Positions 59,001-63,974 of a stretch of DNA of 64,000 nt are shown one piece after another. The translations under genes and the position numbers were made by a program. Below the pieces are notes generated by a model, which saw nothing but the letters and a program-made list of their open reading frames with translations, did not search any database and was not told the origin of the DNA. How positions within the stretch are numbered: position 1 is the first letter of the stretch; each line of letters starts with the position of its first letter. Origin of the DNA: Paracentrotus lividus (lineage: Eukaryota > Echinodermata > Echinoidea > Camarodonta > Echinidae); the NCBI GenBank assembly GCA_940671915.1, contig CALNVZ010003435.1:15215521-15279520 (forward strand). The letters are read 5' to 3'.

Positions 59001-60705
59001 TTTAAGATACCTTTGAAAATCTGGATAGCTTTTTATTTATTTATTTTAGTTTCAGGTATAAAGTTGTCACTGTTTATACTAGAGGTTTTGATTAAAGTGT
59101 AGAACGTTTGTAGCTGCTTTATACTGGGGGAAAATATGACAGCTTTGTGGGTTTTTTTTCTGGTATAAAGTTTTCACTGGAGGTATTGATTCAGGTGTAG
59201 AACATTTATAAATACCTAATAGTGGAGGACATTTGGATATCTTTGTTGTTTTTCTGGTATGAAGTTGTCATTGTCACTGTCATTAGAGGTTTTGATTCAG
59301 TTGGAAATCATGTGGTCCTTTGATAGGATGTTGAAAGTAGCCCTGTGCCTGTTAATACGAATGCACTTTTAGTTAAAAAGTTGGATGGCGATCTGGTGTT
59401 TCAAATCTGCATTTTACCAACTTTTAAGGAATAGAAAACCGGAGAGGGTAAGATTTATTGTTCCTGCAACTTAATCCATCATCATCATCAAGTGACCATT
59501 CCATTGTACTTAAAGTAATAGTAATACAGCGTCCCTCATCTAGAACTTATATTTAGAGATGCTTAATAGATATAAAATTAAACAAAAAGAGTCATTACTG
59601 CTTTGCCAAACTGTTTTAAAAGAAGACCAATCAATAAAAAAACACTTTGCTCTTATTGTATGTTATGGGTTGCCGGATGCTGTTAACTTTAAACGTTACT
59701 TCTGTAAAGAATATTGTTGTTTTGAATACACTATAAATTAAAGTGAAAATATCTTGCGAATGCCTTTCTTATTTTAAAACTAACAAATAATTTTATTTTT
59801 TTTGTTCACATACCATTATGATTATAACTAGACATCGAGATAATCTACAATGTTTTGTTCCTTATCACACTTGCAGCTACTCTTTGGATTGGCGGCCATC
59901 TCGTTTGTCTACTTCTTTTCTCTCCTGTTCAACTCATCTGTGATTGCCTATGCATTGACAGCATTTGCTTTATCTCTCATTGGCATGGTGAGTGTTATAG
60001 GTCAACATACCATCTTCAATATTTTATTAGTACATTTGAAAGCTTTTATATTAACATTGAGTTTACAATAAATTGGGTTTTTTGTTGTTGCTGGTTTTTT
60101 TTTCTTTACTGCAAGATATTATTATAATATTTCATCATTAATTCAAAATAAGATTTTAAAGAAAAAGGGGATCTACCTTTCTCTAATTTCTTCATGAATA
60201 TAGGGTTATTAATGAAAGTTAATGGGTAAGGTGGCCCCAGCCCTTGTCAATGTTGCAAGATGAAAAAAAGGCAATGTTCCATTCTGTATCATGATCAACT
60301 GTTGTACAGAACCCATTTGCCTACCGATAACACTCTAAACATAGTCAACACAAAGTTTTGATATTTGTGATGGGAACTACAGAAGTCTTTCCCCCAAAAG
60401 CATTGTTAAAAAGATACTGGCAAACGGATGTATGAGATTATCTAGTTGAATGTTTGCAACTAACATAATTCACTATGTTTGGGACCAAAGCCAGTCACTT
60501 TCTACATTTGTCATGTACTATACTTTCCTTTTTCTCTTCAGGGTTCTTTGATTGCAGTGTTCATTCTAGAGATCTTAGATGAGGATGAGGCAGCTAAATA
60601 CACTGATTACATCTTCAATCTCTTACCTACTCATGCCCTGGCTAGATCTATCATGTTCATTGCTACCAATGATGCCATTCGTACCAGCTGTGAGAGCTCA
60701 AGCCT
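10341..60705 (+). CDS. ABCA-subfamily lipid transporter (ABCA3/ABCA1-like), exons 1-28; continues right
   Basis: Span of 28 coding exons (about 1350 codons) of a full-length-type ABC transporter. Order: short cytosolic start ([10 protein letters not shown]), TM1 (about residues 22-45), first extracellular domain (exons 3-7), TM2-TM6 (exons 8-12), NBD1 (exons 13-18), linker (exon 19), TM7 and second extracellular domain (exons 20-24), TM8 onward (exons 25-28). NBD1 shows Walker [10 protein letters not shown] (near residue 555), Q-loop CPQHNVLFD, signature [10 protein letters not shown], Walker [13 protein letters not shown] and H-loop [13 protein letters not shown] at the start of exon 26 is typical of ABCA proteins. 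NBD2 is absent and must lie past 64000. ABCA proteins move phospholipid or sterol across membranes using ATP; the exact substrate cannot be told. Phases agree at every junction except exons 6-7. The ATG at 10341 has an in-frame TAA at 10332. Confidence 0.93.
10681..11274. mobile_element. Foldback MITE (~0.6 kb)
   Basis: Terminal TTAAAGGAGAATTGTCCCTT is inverted at the right end (AAGGGTTCATTCCCCTTTAA). Inner arms also pair: ATTGGCAATGCGGTGACCAT at about 10838 with its inverse near 11100. Non-coding, in ABCA intron 1. Confidence 0.75.
11399..11472 (+). CDS. ABCA exon 2 (TM1)
   Basis: Reads [20 protein letters not shown] and continues into a Leu/Ala-rich run, the first membrane span. Acceptor TTGACAG, donor GTAAGT, leaves phase 2. 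Confidence 0.9.
12371..12569. mobile_element. Nested 199-bp MITE with CTGTATAAG ends
   Basis: CTGTATAAG at 12371 and CTTATACAG at 12561 bound a segment with several TCGCGAAAAT/ATTTTCGCG words in both orientations. It sits inside the larger element at 11714-13670. Confidence 0.75.
13124..13306. mobile_element. Nested palindromic MITE with four GGAGCCATAAGGGCG copies
   Basis: Hairpin bounded by ATATATCGTC and GACGATATGT. Each arm has two copies of TTGGAGCCAKAAGGGCGCTATT: direct at 13141 and 13181, inverted near 13222 and 13267. Confidence 0.8.
14261..15700 (+). mobile_element. TIR-bounded minisatellite element, ~150-bp unit x9
   Basis: Begins TGTCCCCGCCGAA and ends TTATCGGCGGGGACA. Between them a unit of about 150 bp recurs nine times, marked by CTACTCCTTCGCCATTTTTC near 14383, 14529, 14680, 14829, 14988, 15144, 15299, 15446 and 15601. 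Most units carry TTTGACCTTTGACCTTGA. A (GTCC) rich stretch lies at 14325-14360. No long ORF runs through the array, so it is unlikely to be coding. Confidence 0.85.
15701..17241. other. ABCA intron 2, distal part
   Basis: AT-rich, with short homopolymer runs. No coding region, clear TIR pair or tandem array recognised. Confidence 0.5.
17242..17273 (+). CDS. ABCA exon 3 (32 nt)
   Basis: Very short exon, acceptor TTTGCAG and donor GTAAGT. Completes Arg and reads [10 protein letters not shown] plus one base. It is the phase bridge (2 to 1) between exons 2 and 4. Confidence 0.85.
17591..17719 (+). CDS. ABCA exon 4 (first extracellular domain)
   Basis: Acceptor TTTGTTCAG, donor GTAAGT. Reads [19 protein letters not shown], then NGTSCP and YPNNS, with possible N-glycosylation sites NGT and NNS. 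Leaves phase 1. Confidence 0.88.
19329..19412. repeat. Short hairpin (~84 bp)
   Basis: CCACTGTTTTCCATTGTG pairs with CACACTGTGGAAAACAATGG, and the outer CGGGCTAAA-like ends also pair. MITE-like. Confidence 0.65.
19762..19817. repeat. Poly-T tract
   Basis: 56 consecutive T followed by a G run. It could be an inverted poly-A tail, but no retroelement body was recognised beside it. Confidence 0.95.
21421..21530. repeat. (CT)n pyrimidine tract
   Basis: CT repeats, then C/T-rich sequence with a direct duplication of CCCCCTTTCCCTCGCCCTCTC. Confidence 0.85.
22743..22787 (+). CDS. Candidate 15-codon cassette exon of ABCA
   Basis: TTCGTTTCAG acceptor, 45 nt, GTAAGT donor. It would enter in phase 1 and leave in phase 1 without a stop ([15 protein letters not shown]), so it can be included or skipped without disturbing exons 4 and 5. 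The match of phase and sites could be chance in a 10-kb intron. Confidence 0.3.
23066..23160. repeat. (TAA)n microsatellite with adjoining dispersed-repeat tail
   Basis: TAATAATAATAA run followed by ATAATGCGCTTTTCCCATA and AAAGCACTTTACAG. A similar AAAGCGCTTTATAAG tail followed by ATTATTATA lies at 32566-32606. This looks like the 3' end of a dispersed retroelement family, which I cannot name with certainty. Confidence 0.5.
23694..24412. mobile_element. Foldback palindrome, left arm and most of the right arm
   Basis: The sequence from 23730 to 24412 is a near-perfect palindrome. Its centre is two tandem copies (period 166 bp, starting 23914 and 24080) of a smaller palindrome. Its left tip (23694-23732, with CCCAAGGAGAGAATCAACC) has no partner here; the partner is at 27043-27078, beyond an insertion. 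The 195-residue minus-strand ORF across it is a by-product of the palindrome. Confidence 0.85.
24413..27039 (+). mobile_element. 2.6-kb element carrying TGTCCCGTACGACACA motifs, inserted in a foldback
   Basis: Ends GGGGCGATTCCA and TGGAATCGCCC are inverted copies, with TAA directly outside both (24410-24412 and 27040-27042). The word TGTCCCGTACGACACA or a close variant occurs near 24778, 24938, 24973, 26425, 26448, 26626, 26649, 26845 and 27011, plus one inverted copy at 24957. No transposase-like ORF. A 3-bp TAA duplication would fit PIF/Harbinger-type insertion, but that assignment is inference. Confidence 0.75.
27040..27078. mobile_element. Displaced tip of the foldback right arm
   Basis: AAGGTTGATTCTCTCCTTGG complements the left tip at 23710-23732. 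Removing the 24413-27039 insertion and one TAA rejoins it to the palindrome. Confidence 0.8.
27079..27562. other. ABCA intron 4, distal end
   Basis: AT-rich sequence between the foldback tip and exon 5. No gene or clear repeat seen. Confidence 0.5.
27563..27682 (+). CDS. ABCA exon 5 (first extracellular domain)
   Basis: Acceptor AATTTCCAG, donor GTTAGC. Enters phase 1, reads [20 protein letters not shown] and ends EGDLEFYA plus one base (phase 1). Confidence 0.87.
27772..27969. mobile_element. MITE with GGGTGTTTCACAAAGAG ends
   Basis: About 30 bp of terminal inverted repeat: GGGTGTTTCACAAAGAGTTA at the left, TAACTCTTTGTGAAACACCC at the right. 198 bp, non-coding. Confidence 0.85.
28113..30094. 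mobile_element. ~2-kb near-palindromic foldback with CATGCTTCAGTGAGCACG motifs
   Basis: Arms of about 950 bp pair from AACACAAC...AAAAAGAAA at 28113 to its inverse ending 30094, with a loop near 29063-29140. In the left arm, variants of CATGCTTCAGTGAGCACG appear near 28255, 28431, 28553, 28723, 28862 and 28926; the right arm has the inverted set. No coding potential recognised. It lies in ABCA intron 5. Confidence 0.85.
30095..30555. other. ABCA intron 5, distal part
   Basis: Contains a GATGATGA-rich stretch (30180-30260). No gene seen. Confidence 0.5.
30556..30723 (+). pseudogene. Decayed copy A of ABCA exon 6 (5' part) plus intron
   Basis: After a GTCTGCAG acceptor it reads [17 protein letters not shown] in the frame expected after exon 5 and stays close to exon 6 through FGSW, then runs to a TAG. 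It lacks the 3' half and donor of exon 6. Copies A and B each cover exon sequence plus intron, with a period of about 168-179 bp. Confidence 0.75.
30724..30902 (+). pseudogene. Decayed copy B of ABCA exon 6
   Basis: TTATCTGCAG acceptor, then [13 protein letters not shown] in frame, followed by divergence and a TGA. It shares with copy A the intron block TGATAGAGTGTCCACTATTT. Confidence 0.75.
30903..31052 (+). CDS. ABCA exon 6 (full 3' end, frame broken as assembled)
   Basis: Third unit of the array and the only one with the full 3' half ([17 protein letters not shown], then [11 protein letters not shown]) and a GTAAAT donor. Compared with copy B it has one extra G in GTGGGAG and two missing bases before CACTGAG, a net -1. 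An exon of 151 nt would restore the phase expected on both sides. Sequence error or a real lesion are both possible. Confidence 0.7.
31096..31558. mobile_element. Uninterrupted MITE, CTTAAAGGG ends
   Basis: CTTAAAGGG at 31096 and CCCTTTAAG ending 31558. It is the same family as 5985-7808, here without the TU-like insertion; the equivalent site reads CCTAATACAAACTACTG. Confidence 0.8.
31559..32220. other. ABCA intron 6, distal part
   Basis: AT-rich. No missing exon found here despite the phase problem at exons 6-7. Confidence 0.45.
32221..32347 (+). CDS. Probable ABCA exon 7 (frame disrupted)
   Basis: Bounded by CTTACAG and GTATGT. Its 127-nt length gives the phase change (2 to 0) needed between exons 6 and 8, but the frame that continues from exon 6 contains stops. 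The frame offset by one codes [19 protein letters not shown] after a TGA and looks protein-like, in the place of the conserved GF-VQHA region of ABCA3. One extra base near the start and one lost G at the donor would reconcile it. Confidence 0.5.
32913..33023 (+). CDS. ABCA exon 8 (TM2)
   Basis: 37 codons, phase 0 both sides. Reads [20 protein letters not shown], then a hydrophobic span. The FPYP-DPFL pattern is conserved in ABCA3. Confidence 0.93.
33069..33170. repeat. Short hairpin MITE
   Basis: AATAGCAAATTT at the left and AAATTTGCTATT at the right, with the inner AGAGTAACCAATCAGGAT block also paired. Confidence 0.65.
33951..34094 (+). CDS. ABCA exon 9 (TM2-TM3 loop, TM3)
   Basis: 48 codons, acceptor GACCCTAG, donor GTGAGT. 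Reads [20 protein letters not shown], the cytosolic EKE-RLKE-MGL motif of ABCA proteins, then a membrane span. Confidence 0.94.
34510..34706 (+). CDS. ABCA exon 10 (TM4-TM5)
   Basis: Acceptor CATGCAG, donor GTAAGA. Two hydrophobic spans; contains [10 protein letters not shown], matching the STFFSKA motif in ABCA3. Leaves phase 2. Confidence 0.94.
34738..34878. repeat. Hairpin with GGACAACTACCCCC units and telomere-like core
   Basis: Three GGACAACTACCCCC-type units at the left pair with three inverted units at the right. The loop contains CCTAACCCTAACCCTA. Confidence 0.8.
35051..35106 (+). pseudogene. Truncated copy of the 3' end of ABCA exon 10
   Basis: CCCATGTTCTTCCTGGACTT followed by TCATCCTCTGAGTAAG repeats the last ~50 bases and donor of exon 10, about 395 bp downstream. 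Confidence 0.75.
35522..35719 (+). CDS. ABCA exon 11 (TM6 region)
   Basis: Acceptor ATGTTGCAG, donor GTAATA. Reads [20 protein letters not shown], then the [10 protein letters not shown] span matching the LLLDSVLY motif of ABCA3. Leaves phase 2. Confidence 0.94.
35768..36002. mobile_element. MITE with ATAGACCAGTTTACTAACAT ends
   Basis: About 27 bp of exact terminal inverted repeat in a 235-bp non-coding segment, in ABCA intron 11. Confidence 0.85.
36378..36510 (+). CDS. ABCA exon 12 (post-TM6 loop)
   Basis: Reads [20 protein letters not shown] and SYWCG, the near-invariant Y-E-V-PG-GIPRPWYF and SYWCG motifs of ABCA1/3. Phase 0 exit, donor GTAAGC. Confidence 0.95.
37017..37115 (+). CDS. ABCA exon 13 (lead into NBD1)
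   Basis: 33 codons ending [11 protein letters not shown], the first NBD strand. The preceding Ala/His/Asn-rich stretch is a linker. Confidence 0.93.
37625..37906 (+). CDS. ABCA exon 14 (NBD1: Walker A, Q-loop)
   Basis: 94 codons. Contains [14 protein letters not shown], Walker [20 protein letters not shown] and the Q-loop CPQHNVLFD. Acceptor TGTACAG, donor GTTTGT. Confidence 0.96.
38443..38561 (+). CDS. ABCA exon 15 (NBD1 signature)
   Basis: Ends with the ABC signature [10 protein letters not shown], split by the phase-2 intron. Confidence 0.95.
38848..38994 (+). CDS. ABCA exon 16 (NBD1 Walker B and H-loop)
   Basis: Reads [17 protein letters not shown] (Walker B and D-loop) and VLTTHF (H-loop His). 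Catalytic Glu present. Leaves phase 2. Confidence 0.96.
39309..39587. repeat. Imperfect inverted repeat with telomere-like TTTAGGG run
   Basis: ACATTTGCTCCGGTGACAATTG at the left has a partial inverse at the right. The middle has repeated GGTTTAGGGTT / GGGTTAGGGTT words and a GAGTGCTCAAGGTGCA/ATTATTATTA block. Confidence 0.45.
39634..39723 (+). CDS. ABCA exon 17 (NBD1 after H-loop)
   Basis: Reads [18 protein letters not shown] and SSLFLKN, invariant ABCA NBD1 features. Phase 2 in and out. Confidence 0.96.
40590..40774 (+). CDS. ABCA exon 18 (NBD1 C-terminal)
   Basis: Reads [10 protein letters not shown] and [19 protein letters not shown], equivalent to YHMTLV and FILPRE-F-LF--LE in ABCA3. 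Acceptor TTCCTGTAG, donor GTAAGC, phase 1 exit. Confidence 0.95.
40827..41092 (+). pseudogene. Two decayed tandem copies of ABCA exon 18 (3' half)
   Basis: AGAGCCATATCCCTAATGCTTC (true position 40664) recurs at 40827 and 40995, periods 163 and 168. Each copy continues through the LPRESS-like part, the donor-like GTAAGC/CAAGC and about 40 bp of intron. Both have lost the frame. Confidence 0.85.
41481..41735 (+). CDS. ABCA exon 19 (end of NBD1, linker)
   Basis: Starts [20 protein letters not shown], the regulatory GI-SFG-S-TT-EEVF motif of ABCA proteins, then an acidic stretch and [16 protein letters not shown] fits a basophilic (PKA-like) phosphorylation consensus. The rest is a low-conservation linker. 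Phase 1 exit, donor GTGAGT. Confidence 0.94.
42624..43392. mobile_element. MITE with CCCTATTCTGACTGGGG ends
   Basis: 17-bp ends are inverted (CCCAGTCAGAACAGGGG at 43376). Just inside each end is a small G-run/TCAAWTTGA/C-run palindrome (42637-42666 and 43325-43353). Non-coding. Confidence 0.8.
43682..43796. repeat. Hairpin element with GCATGC/ACGC arms
   Basis: GCTGGGGGTTTACCTAGGTA pairs with the right arm ending CCCCCCAGC at 43796; TGCGCATGCGCCATGTGGGC is also paired. MITE-like. Confidence 0.7.
44008..44279 (+). CDS. ABCA exon 20 (TM7, start of second extracellular domain)
   Basis: Reads [20 protein letters not shown], the Q--A-F-KR---S-RD pattern before TM7, then the hydrophobic [15 protein letters not shown]. 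Markedly more GC-rich and C-ending in codon third positions than its introns. Donor GTGAGG, phase 0. Confidence 0.95.
44688..44861 (+). CDS. ABCA exon 21 (second extracellular domain)
   Basis: 58 codons, phase 0 both sides. Contains [20 protein letters not shown], then CCNYTNMV and EYCQEF. N-glycosylation sequons NIT and NYT. Confidence 0.88.
45184..45480. repeat. Direct repeat of a GGGAGCC-AGTCAGGCT block
   Basis: AGGGAGCCAGTCAGGCTCTTCAA at 45184 recurs in diverged form at 45415. Both blocks continue into TTTCAGGGAGC-like sequence. Probably part of a dispersed element. Confidence 0.45.
45717..45805 (+). CDS. ABCA exon 22 (second extracellular domain, Cys-rich)
   Basis: Reads [14 protein letters not shown] and [11 protein letters not shown]. 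With exon 21 it forms a cluster of at least six cysteines. Acceptor ATCCCAG, donor GTAAGT, phase 2 exit. Confidence 0.85.
46431..46614 (+). CDS. ABCA exon 23 (second extracellular domain)
   Basis: Reads [12 protein letters not shown], then [20 protein letters not shown] and [15 protein letters not shown]. The YL-N-I--I and the following YN-Q/GYSNQ pattern fit the ABCA1 ECD2 end. Donor GTATGC. Confidence 0.9.
47441..49262 (+). repeat. Left copy of a ~1.5-2 kb duplicated block
   Basis: Clean copy of sequence that reappears from 54027. Shared landmarks include AGAGTGATTAGAATAGCGAG, ATAATCCCAATGTTTTTGTTT and ATTGCGGATCCAGGTATTTT. It ends in pyrimidine-rich TCTTTGGATAATGATAGTAGAT units just before the N run. 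Confidence 0.85.
49268..49292. other. Assembly gap (25 N)
   Basis: Exactly 25 N inside the TTAA-flanked element, directly after the start of a low-complexity minisatellite. Confidence 1.
49293..54026. other. Unassigned sequence right of the gap
   Basis: No recognisable gene, TIR pair or similarity to other parts of the window. Contains a CTCGTGGGT-poor, T-rich background with G/C homopolymers (51103, 52268) and a (GT)n at 53410. Its placement between two copies of the same block makes its position doubtful. Confidence 0.4.
54027..55490 (+). repeat. Right, error-rich copy of the duplicated block
   Basis: Follows 47441-49262 in order but with many one- or two-base losses, mostly in homopolymers (for example CTCTCCCACTCTTCC against CCTCCCCCACTCTCTCC). 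That pattern is more like uncorrected long-read sequence than evolutionary divergence. Confidence 0.75.
55350..56125. repeat. Pyrimidine-rich minisatellite, ~100-bp unit
   Basis: Units of the form TCGTCTTCTAT, TCTCTCTT-TTGAATAATG-TAGTA, C-run recur about seven or eight times. Two cleaner units are at 49110-49262. It probably spans the assembly gap. Confidence 0.65.
56794..57253 (+). mobile_element. Second TATGCCTCCGCC MITE, DR1-like words
   Basis: Same ends and GTCCGTCTGTCCGTCC stretch as 1715-2115, in opposite orientation. Contains AGGTCAAAGGTCAAGG words near 57010 and 57158. It lies about 120 bp upstream of ABCA exon 24. Confidence 0.8.
57377..57499 (+). CDS. ABCA exon 24 (second extracellular domain)
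   Basis: 41 codons, phase 0 both sides. Reads [29 protein letters not shown] corresponds to the GWHAISSFLNVINNAILR motif of ABCA1. Acceptor TTTTCAG, donor GTTAGA. Confidence 0.93.
57732..57848 (+). CDS. ABCA exon 25 (TM8)
   Basis: 39 codons, phase 0. Reads [20 protein letters not shown] and ends VNEKQTK, matching the F--S-VVFLIQERVSK pattern of ABCA1. Confidence 0.95.
58763..58936 (+). CDS. ABCA exon 26 (TM9)
   Basis: Starts [20 protein letters not shown], near-invariant in ABCA proteins (AKHLQF-SGV---YWLSN), then a WDVVNYL span. Donor GTAAGT, phase 0. Confidence 0.96.
59005..59330 (+). pseudogene. Three decayed tandem copies of the end of ABCA exon 26 plus intron
   Basis: The exon end GGGGAAAATCTGGACAGC (58904) recurs as GAAAATCTGGATAGC (59014), GGGGGAAAATATGACAGC (59126) and GGAGGACATTTGGATATC (59223). 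Each copy is followed by a CTGGTATRAAGTTGTCACTG-like and a GAGGTTTTGATTCAG-like stretch matching the true intron start. Period about 97-112 bp. Confidence 0.8.
59331..59876. other. ABCA intron 26, distal part
   Basis: AT-rich. Nothing recognised. Confidence 0.45.
59877..59987 (+). CDS. ABCA exon 27 (TM10)
   Basis: 37 codons, phase 0. Reads [20 protein letters not shown], equivalent to LLLYGW-I-PLMY--SF-F of ABCA1/3. Acceptor CTTGCAG, donor GTGAGT. Confidence 0.94.
60542..60705 (+). CDS. ABCA exon 28 (TM11 and following loop)
   Basis: Reads [20 protein letters not shown], then [20 protein letters not shown]. The F-L-P-H-L-R pattern corresponds to IFPHFCLGRGL of ABCA1. Phase 2 exit, donor GTAAGT. 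Confidence 0.94.
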
Positions 60706-60782
60706 GTAAGTGATTGAATAGTTGGTGGTTCGGTGAATGGTTGATGGATTGATTGAGGGTTGATTGTTTGATTGGTTGTTTG

Positions 60783-61010
60783 CTAAATATACCAATTACA
60801 TCTTCAATCTCTTACCTACTCATGCCCTGGCTAGATCTATCATGTTCATTGCTACCAATGCCTGTAAGTGATTAACTGATTGGTGGTTGGATGAATGAGT
60901 GATGGATTTGTTGATTGATTGGGGGTTGATTGTTTGATTGGTTGTGTGCTAAGTATACCGATTACATCTTCAATGTCTTACCTAACATGCCCTGGCTAGA
61001 TCTCTCATTA
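60783..61010 (+). pseudogene. Two decayed tandem copies of ABCA exon 28
   Basis: CTAAATACACTGATTACATC (60594) recurs as CTAAATATACCAATTACATC at 60783 and CTAAGTATACCGATTACATC at 60949, continuing through the CATGCCCTGGCTAGATCT part. Copy 2 keeps a shortened 3' end with a GTAAGTGATT donor-like site. The TTGATTGATTG-rich intron start is copied too. Periods about 189 and 166 bp. Confidence 0.88.
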
Positions 61011-61335
61011 AAAATAATATCCTAAAAATTAACAATCTATACTTATTTCATCTCAGTGAATTTATCTATAAAAACTATAAATTCAGTTCTGTTACTCTTC
61101 CATTTGCATCGCACAATTTTTTTAAAACAAAATCATACAGTTCATAAATATCCCACAAGACAGTCATAAGAATTTCATTTACCCTTTTTGAGAACATTTT
61201 TTCGCACAGAATACATTTAGTTTTGAAGGCTCCAAATTGTGGAATACTTTGCATGTTGATTTGAAAAACCCCCTTCTCTCATGGTTTTTAAGAGAAATCT
61301 AAAGAAATATTTTCTGGCCCCGTACTAAACCTAGC
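61010..61335 (+). pseudogene. LINE reverse-transcriptase ORF C-terminal remnant
   Basis: In pieces across frames the segment reads ILKINNLYLFHLSEFIYK, then SFEGSKLWNTLHVDLKNPLL, then FKRNLKKYFL before a stop. This order (L-L--FMYK, G-LWN-LP--LK, FKRNLK-YL) is the usual C-terminal tail of CR1/Jockey-like LINE ORF2. Frame shifts show it is dead. Confidence 0.7.
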
Positions 61336-63540
61336 TCCAGCTTTGAAGTACTTTGACTGGCTGTGTATATCTTATGTGGAAATTTTCATTATTGTTATGA
61401 TCATTATGATTGAGATTGTTGAATAAATTTTTATCCAAAGATTTTTTCACAACTCAACTAACAGGTATGACCTCTCAACTGTTTTTCTTTTCTTGCAAAT
61501 TTGATCTTGCGCGCAACTTTTATTCTGCTCGTTATCACCTCTGGTGTATTTCTTTCGTCCAAATGCGAACTTTTTCTCGATATTGTCTTGCTTCTCTTCT
61601 CACACTCTTTTTTCCATGTTTACCTGTTTTATGCATTTTTTTTGCATTGAAGCTTACAAGTGGCAATGCATTTTTATCGTAACCGTTCTGAATTCCTTTT
61701 CTGTAATCTTCTTCTTCTTCCATTAGCCCTCCCCAGGGTCCCGTCCCTTGTCCAAATCTGTTCAAATTCTGTAGGCATGTCCTCCCAGACCCCATATCGA
61801 TCCTCTGACATTTCATTTTCCAAAATCACTCGTGTATGACCGTTCATGCACCATTTTATAAAATTACATTATTAATCATAACTTCATAATCAATGATCAG
61901 AAATCAATCATATTAGGTACACATAAACTTCAGATGACCCGCTATTACAGGTCATGTTATCTGGCGGTCATGACATGCGCGTACACGTGCGTCAAAGCCT
62001 AAAAATTCTGAAATCAATTTTTGGCTTGAGTAGGATACATGTACGTTTCAGGTCATTTTAAGTGTTTTAAAAATATCCGCATGTAACCGCCTGTGCACGC
62101 GATTTGTGAGCGCACAAGTCATAGATAACGTAAAAACGCCCTTTTTTCACTTGATATGCAATTTAGAGACCTTTCTTGACAATATCAATCAATCTACAAT
62201 CATTTCCACCTTACCATAAGGTTGCACGTGCGCATCAAAGTCTAAAATCCGCGTGTGCGTCAATAGGGAAAATATCATAAAAACATGCCCTTTTAATATC
62301 CTCTATAGCTCGTTAGATAGTCCATGGACCCTAATTTTTTTTTTTAATATATCGATAGACTATAAGATGGAGATACGATTTTTAATGTTTTAATTGGCCA
62401 AAAATTGTATCATGGCATCATCAAAATTATGTCGGAACTAAAAATTTTCATTTTGAGTTTATGACATCATCAAAATTCTGCAAATTTGACTCAAACTCCG
62501 TAAATATTTAATATATACAAATATTTTTCATTTAGGGAAACGCATCATTATGAAAAAAGACAAATAGAGGCATGTCTTCTTTACCTCTTTTTGCGTGTAA
62601 TCTCTATTAGTGATGACTTTTTGTTGAAAATTTAAATCTGCATTCCCACCTTTCATGAGCAATCCTTCCGTTATTTCTGCTTAGTTTTCTCTTGAGATAG
62701 GTTGTAGTAAAAAAATCTCTACCACATATCTTCCATTTCTTTCAATCAGAAGTTGGAATCATGCCTTTATTTAACTTGCCGTATTGGAGTTGAGAATCCA
62801 ATTTCATTTTACATGTAATCCGTAAAGGGGATATTCCAGTCTATTATTAACGCTCTTGCCTTTGCAAACCGAGATCCCCGGTTATGTTTTTAAAGTTAAT
62901 GTGATTGTCTTCCTTAGTTATTAAAACCCATATACAATAGCCAATAATGTTTTTAAGATATATTTTGCTTTTTTGTTTTAATTAGAATGTAATTTGAAGT
63001 GGCTTTTTTACACAACCTACATTTGCTTTGTACTGAGCGCATATATCACGTCTGTGTATTTCCTCTTTGTTTCATCTTTTCAAGGTATTATTTGTGACAA
63101 ATTTGAAAGCAGTTAAACACTATATTATTGAGACAGGTTTAAAATCAAAACAGATCAACATATTGAAAGCTATACAAAGCCATTACTTTCACCGTTTTTT
63201 CAAATCGCACTTGTATGACAGAGGCATCATTTTGTGAATTATGTTTTTTCTCAAAATCAAACCAAATTTCCTCATTTCTGAAATTTATCTCAAATTTTGA
63301 ATGTTCATACATTTTCAGTACCTTAGCAAGGTCTCATTCTCATTCATGTTCCAAAATCTATCATGCATATCTGTCTATAGGTGCCATTTTGGCCATATAA
63401 TGATTGAGTCATCTTTTCTACCTGATAGCAAATTAAGGCATCAATGCATGCACATCGTTCCTGACAACGATTGCAATTCTAGTGTTGTTGTTGTGTTTCT
63501 TTTCATGTCTTCTCTGTTGGCCATTATTCTTATTTTACTC
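61336..63540. other. ABCA intron 28
   Basis: No ABCA exon recognised. A CGTGCGTCAAAGCCTAAAA-like block at 61988 is loosely repeated near 62225. The remainder is AT-rich. Confidence 0.45.
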
Positions 63541-63825
63541 ATGTAACTTACTGTTACTGAATACTATCATCTGAGGGGTCCATGACTTACAAGCACAGCT
63601 TCTCTGTGGACCTCTCCATTTCAAGCTTAACAACAATTAATTATTTTAATCTGCAATATTTCTTGACATTCAAACATGTCATTCTTATATATTCATATTT
63701 TGTATTTCATGGTTATTACTTTGACTGTTTATTGTAATGATATTTCTATGAATACTTTATTCTTATCCTGGAGATGAGAAAAAGTAAAAATTTAATTGAA
63801 TTGAATTGAAATTGATTAATTGTTT
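63541..63825 (+). mobile_element. Possible LINE 3'UTR with (TTGAA)n tail
   Basis: GGTCCATGACTTACAAGCAC, then TTCTCTGTGGACCTC, then an AT-rich stretch, TGGAGATGAGAAAAAG and a TTGAATTGAATTGAA tail. This layout is like 3' ends of non-LTR elements. A shorter TTGAATTGAAT tail is at 3547. Confidence 0.45.
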
Positions 63826-63974
63826 TATTGGTTGATTGATTAATCTAAATTTACTGCGTGTTCAATCTCCTACCTGTATGTACCTAAGCCCTATATGACA
63901 ATTACTACCTAATAATTTACTTCAATAATCACATGACCCTCTCTTACCTTGCTTTTGTTCCCGAGAACAATGCT

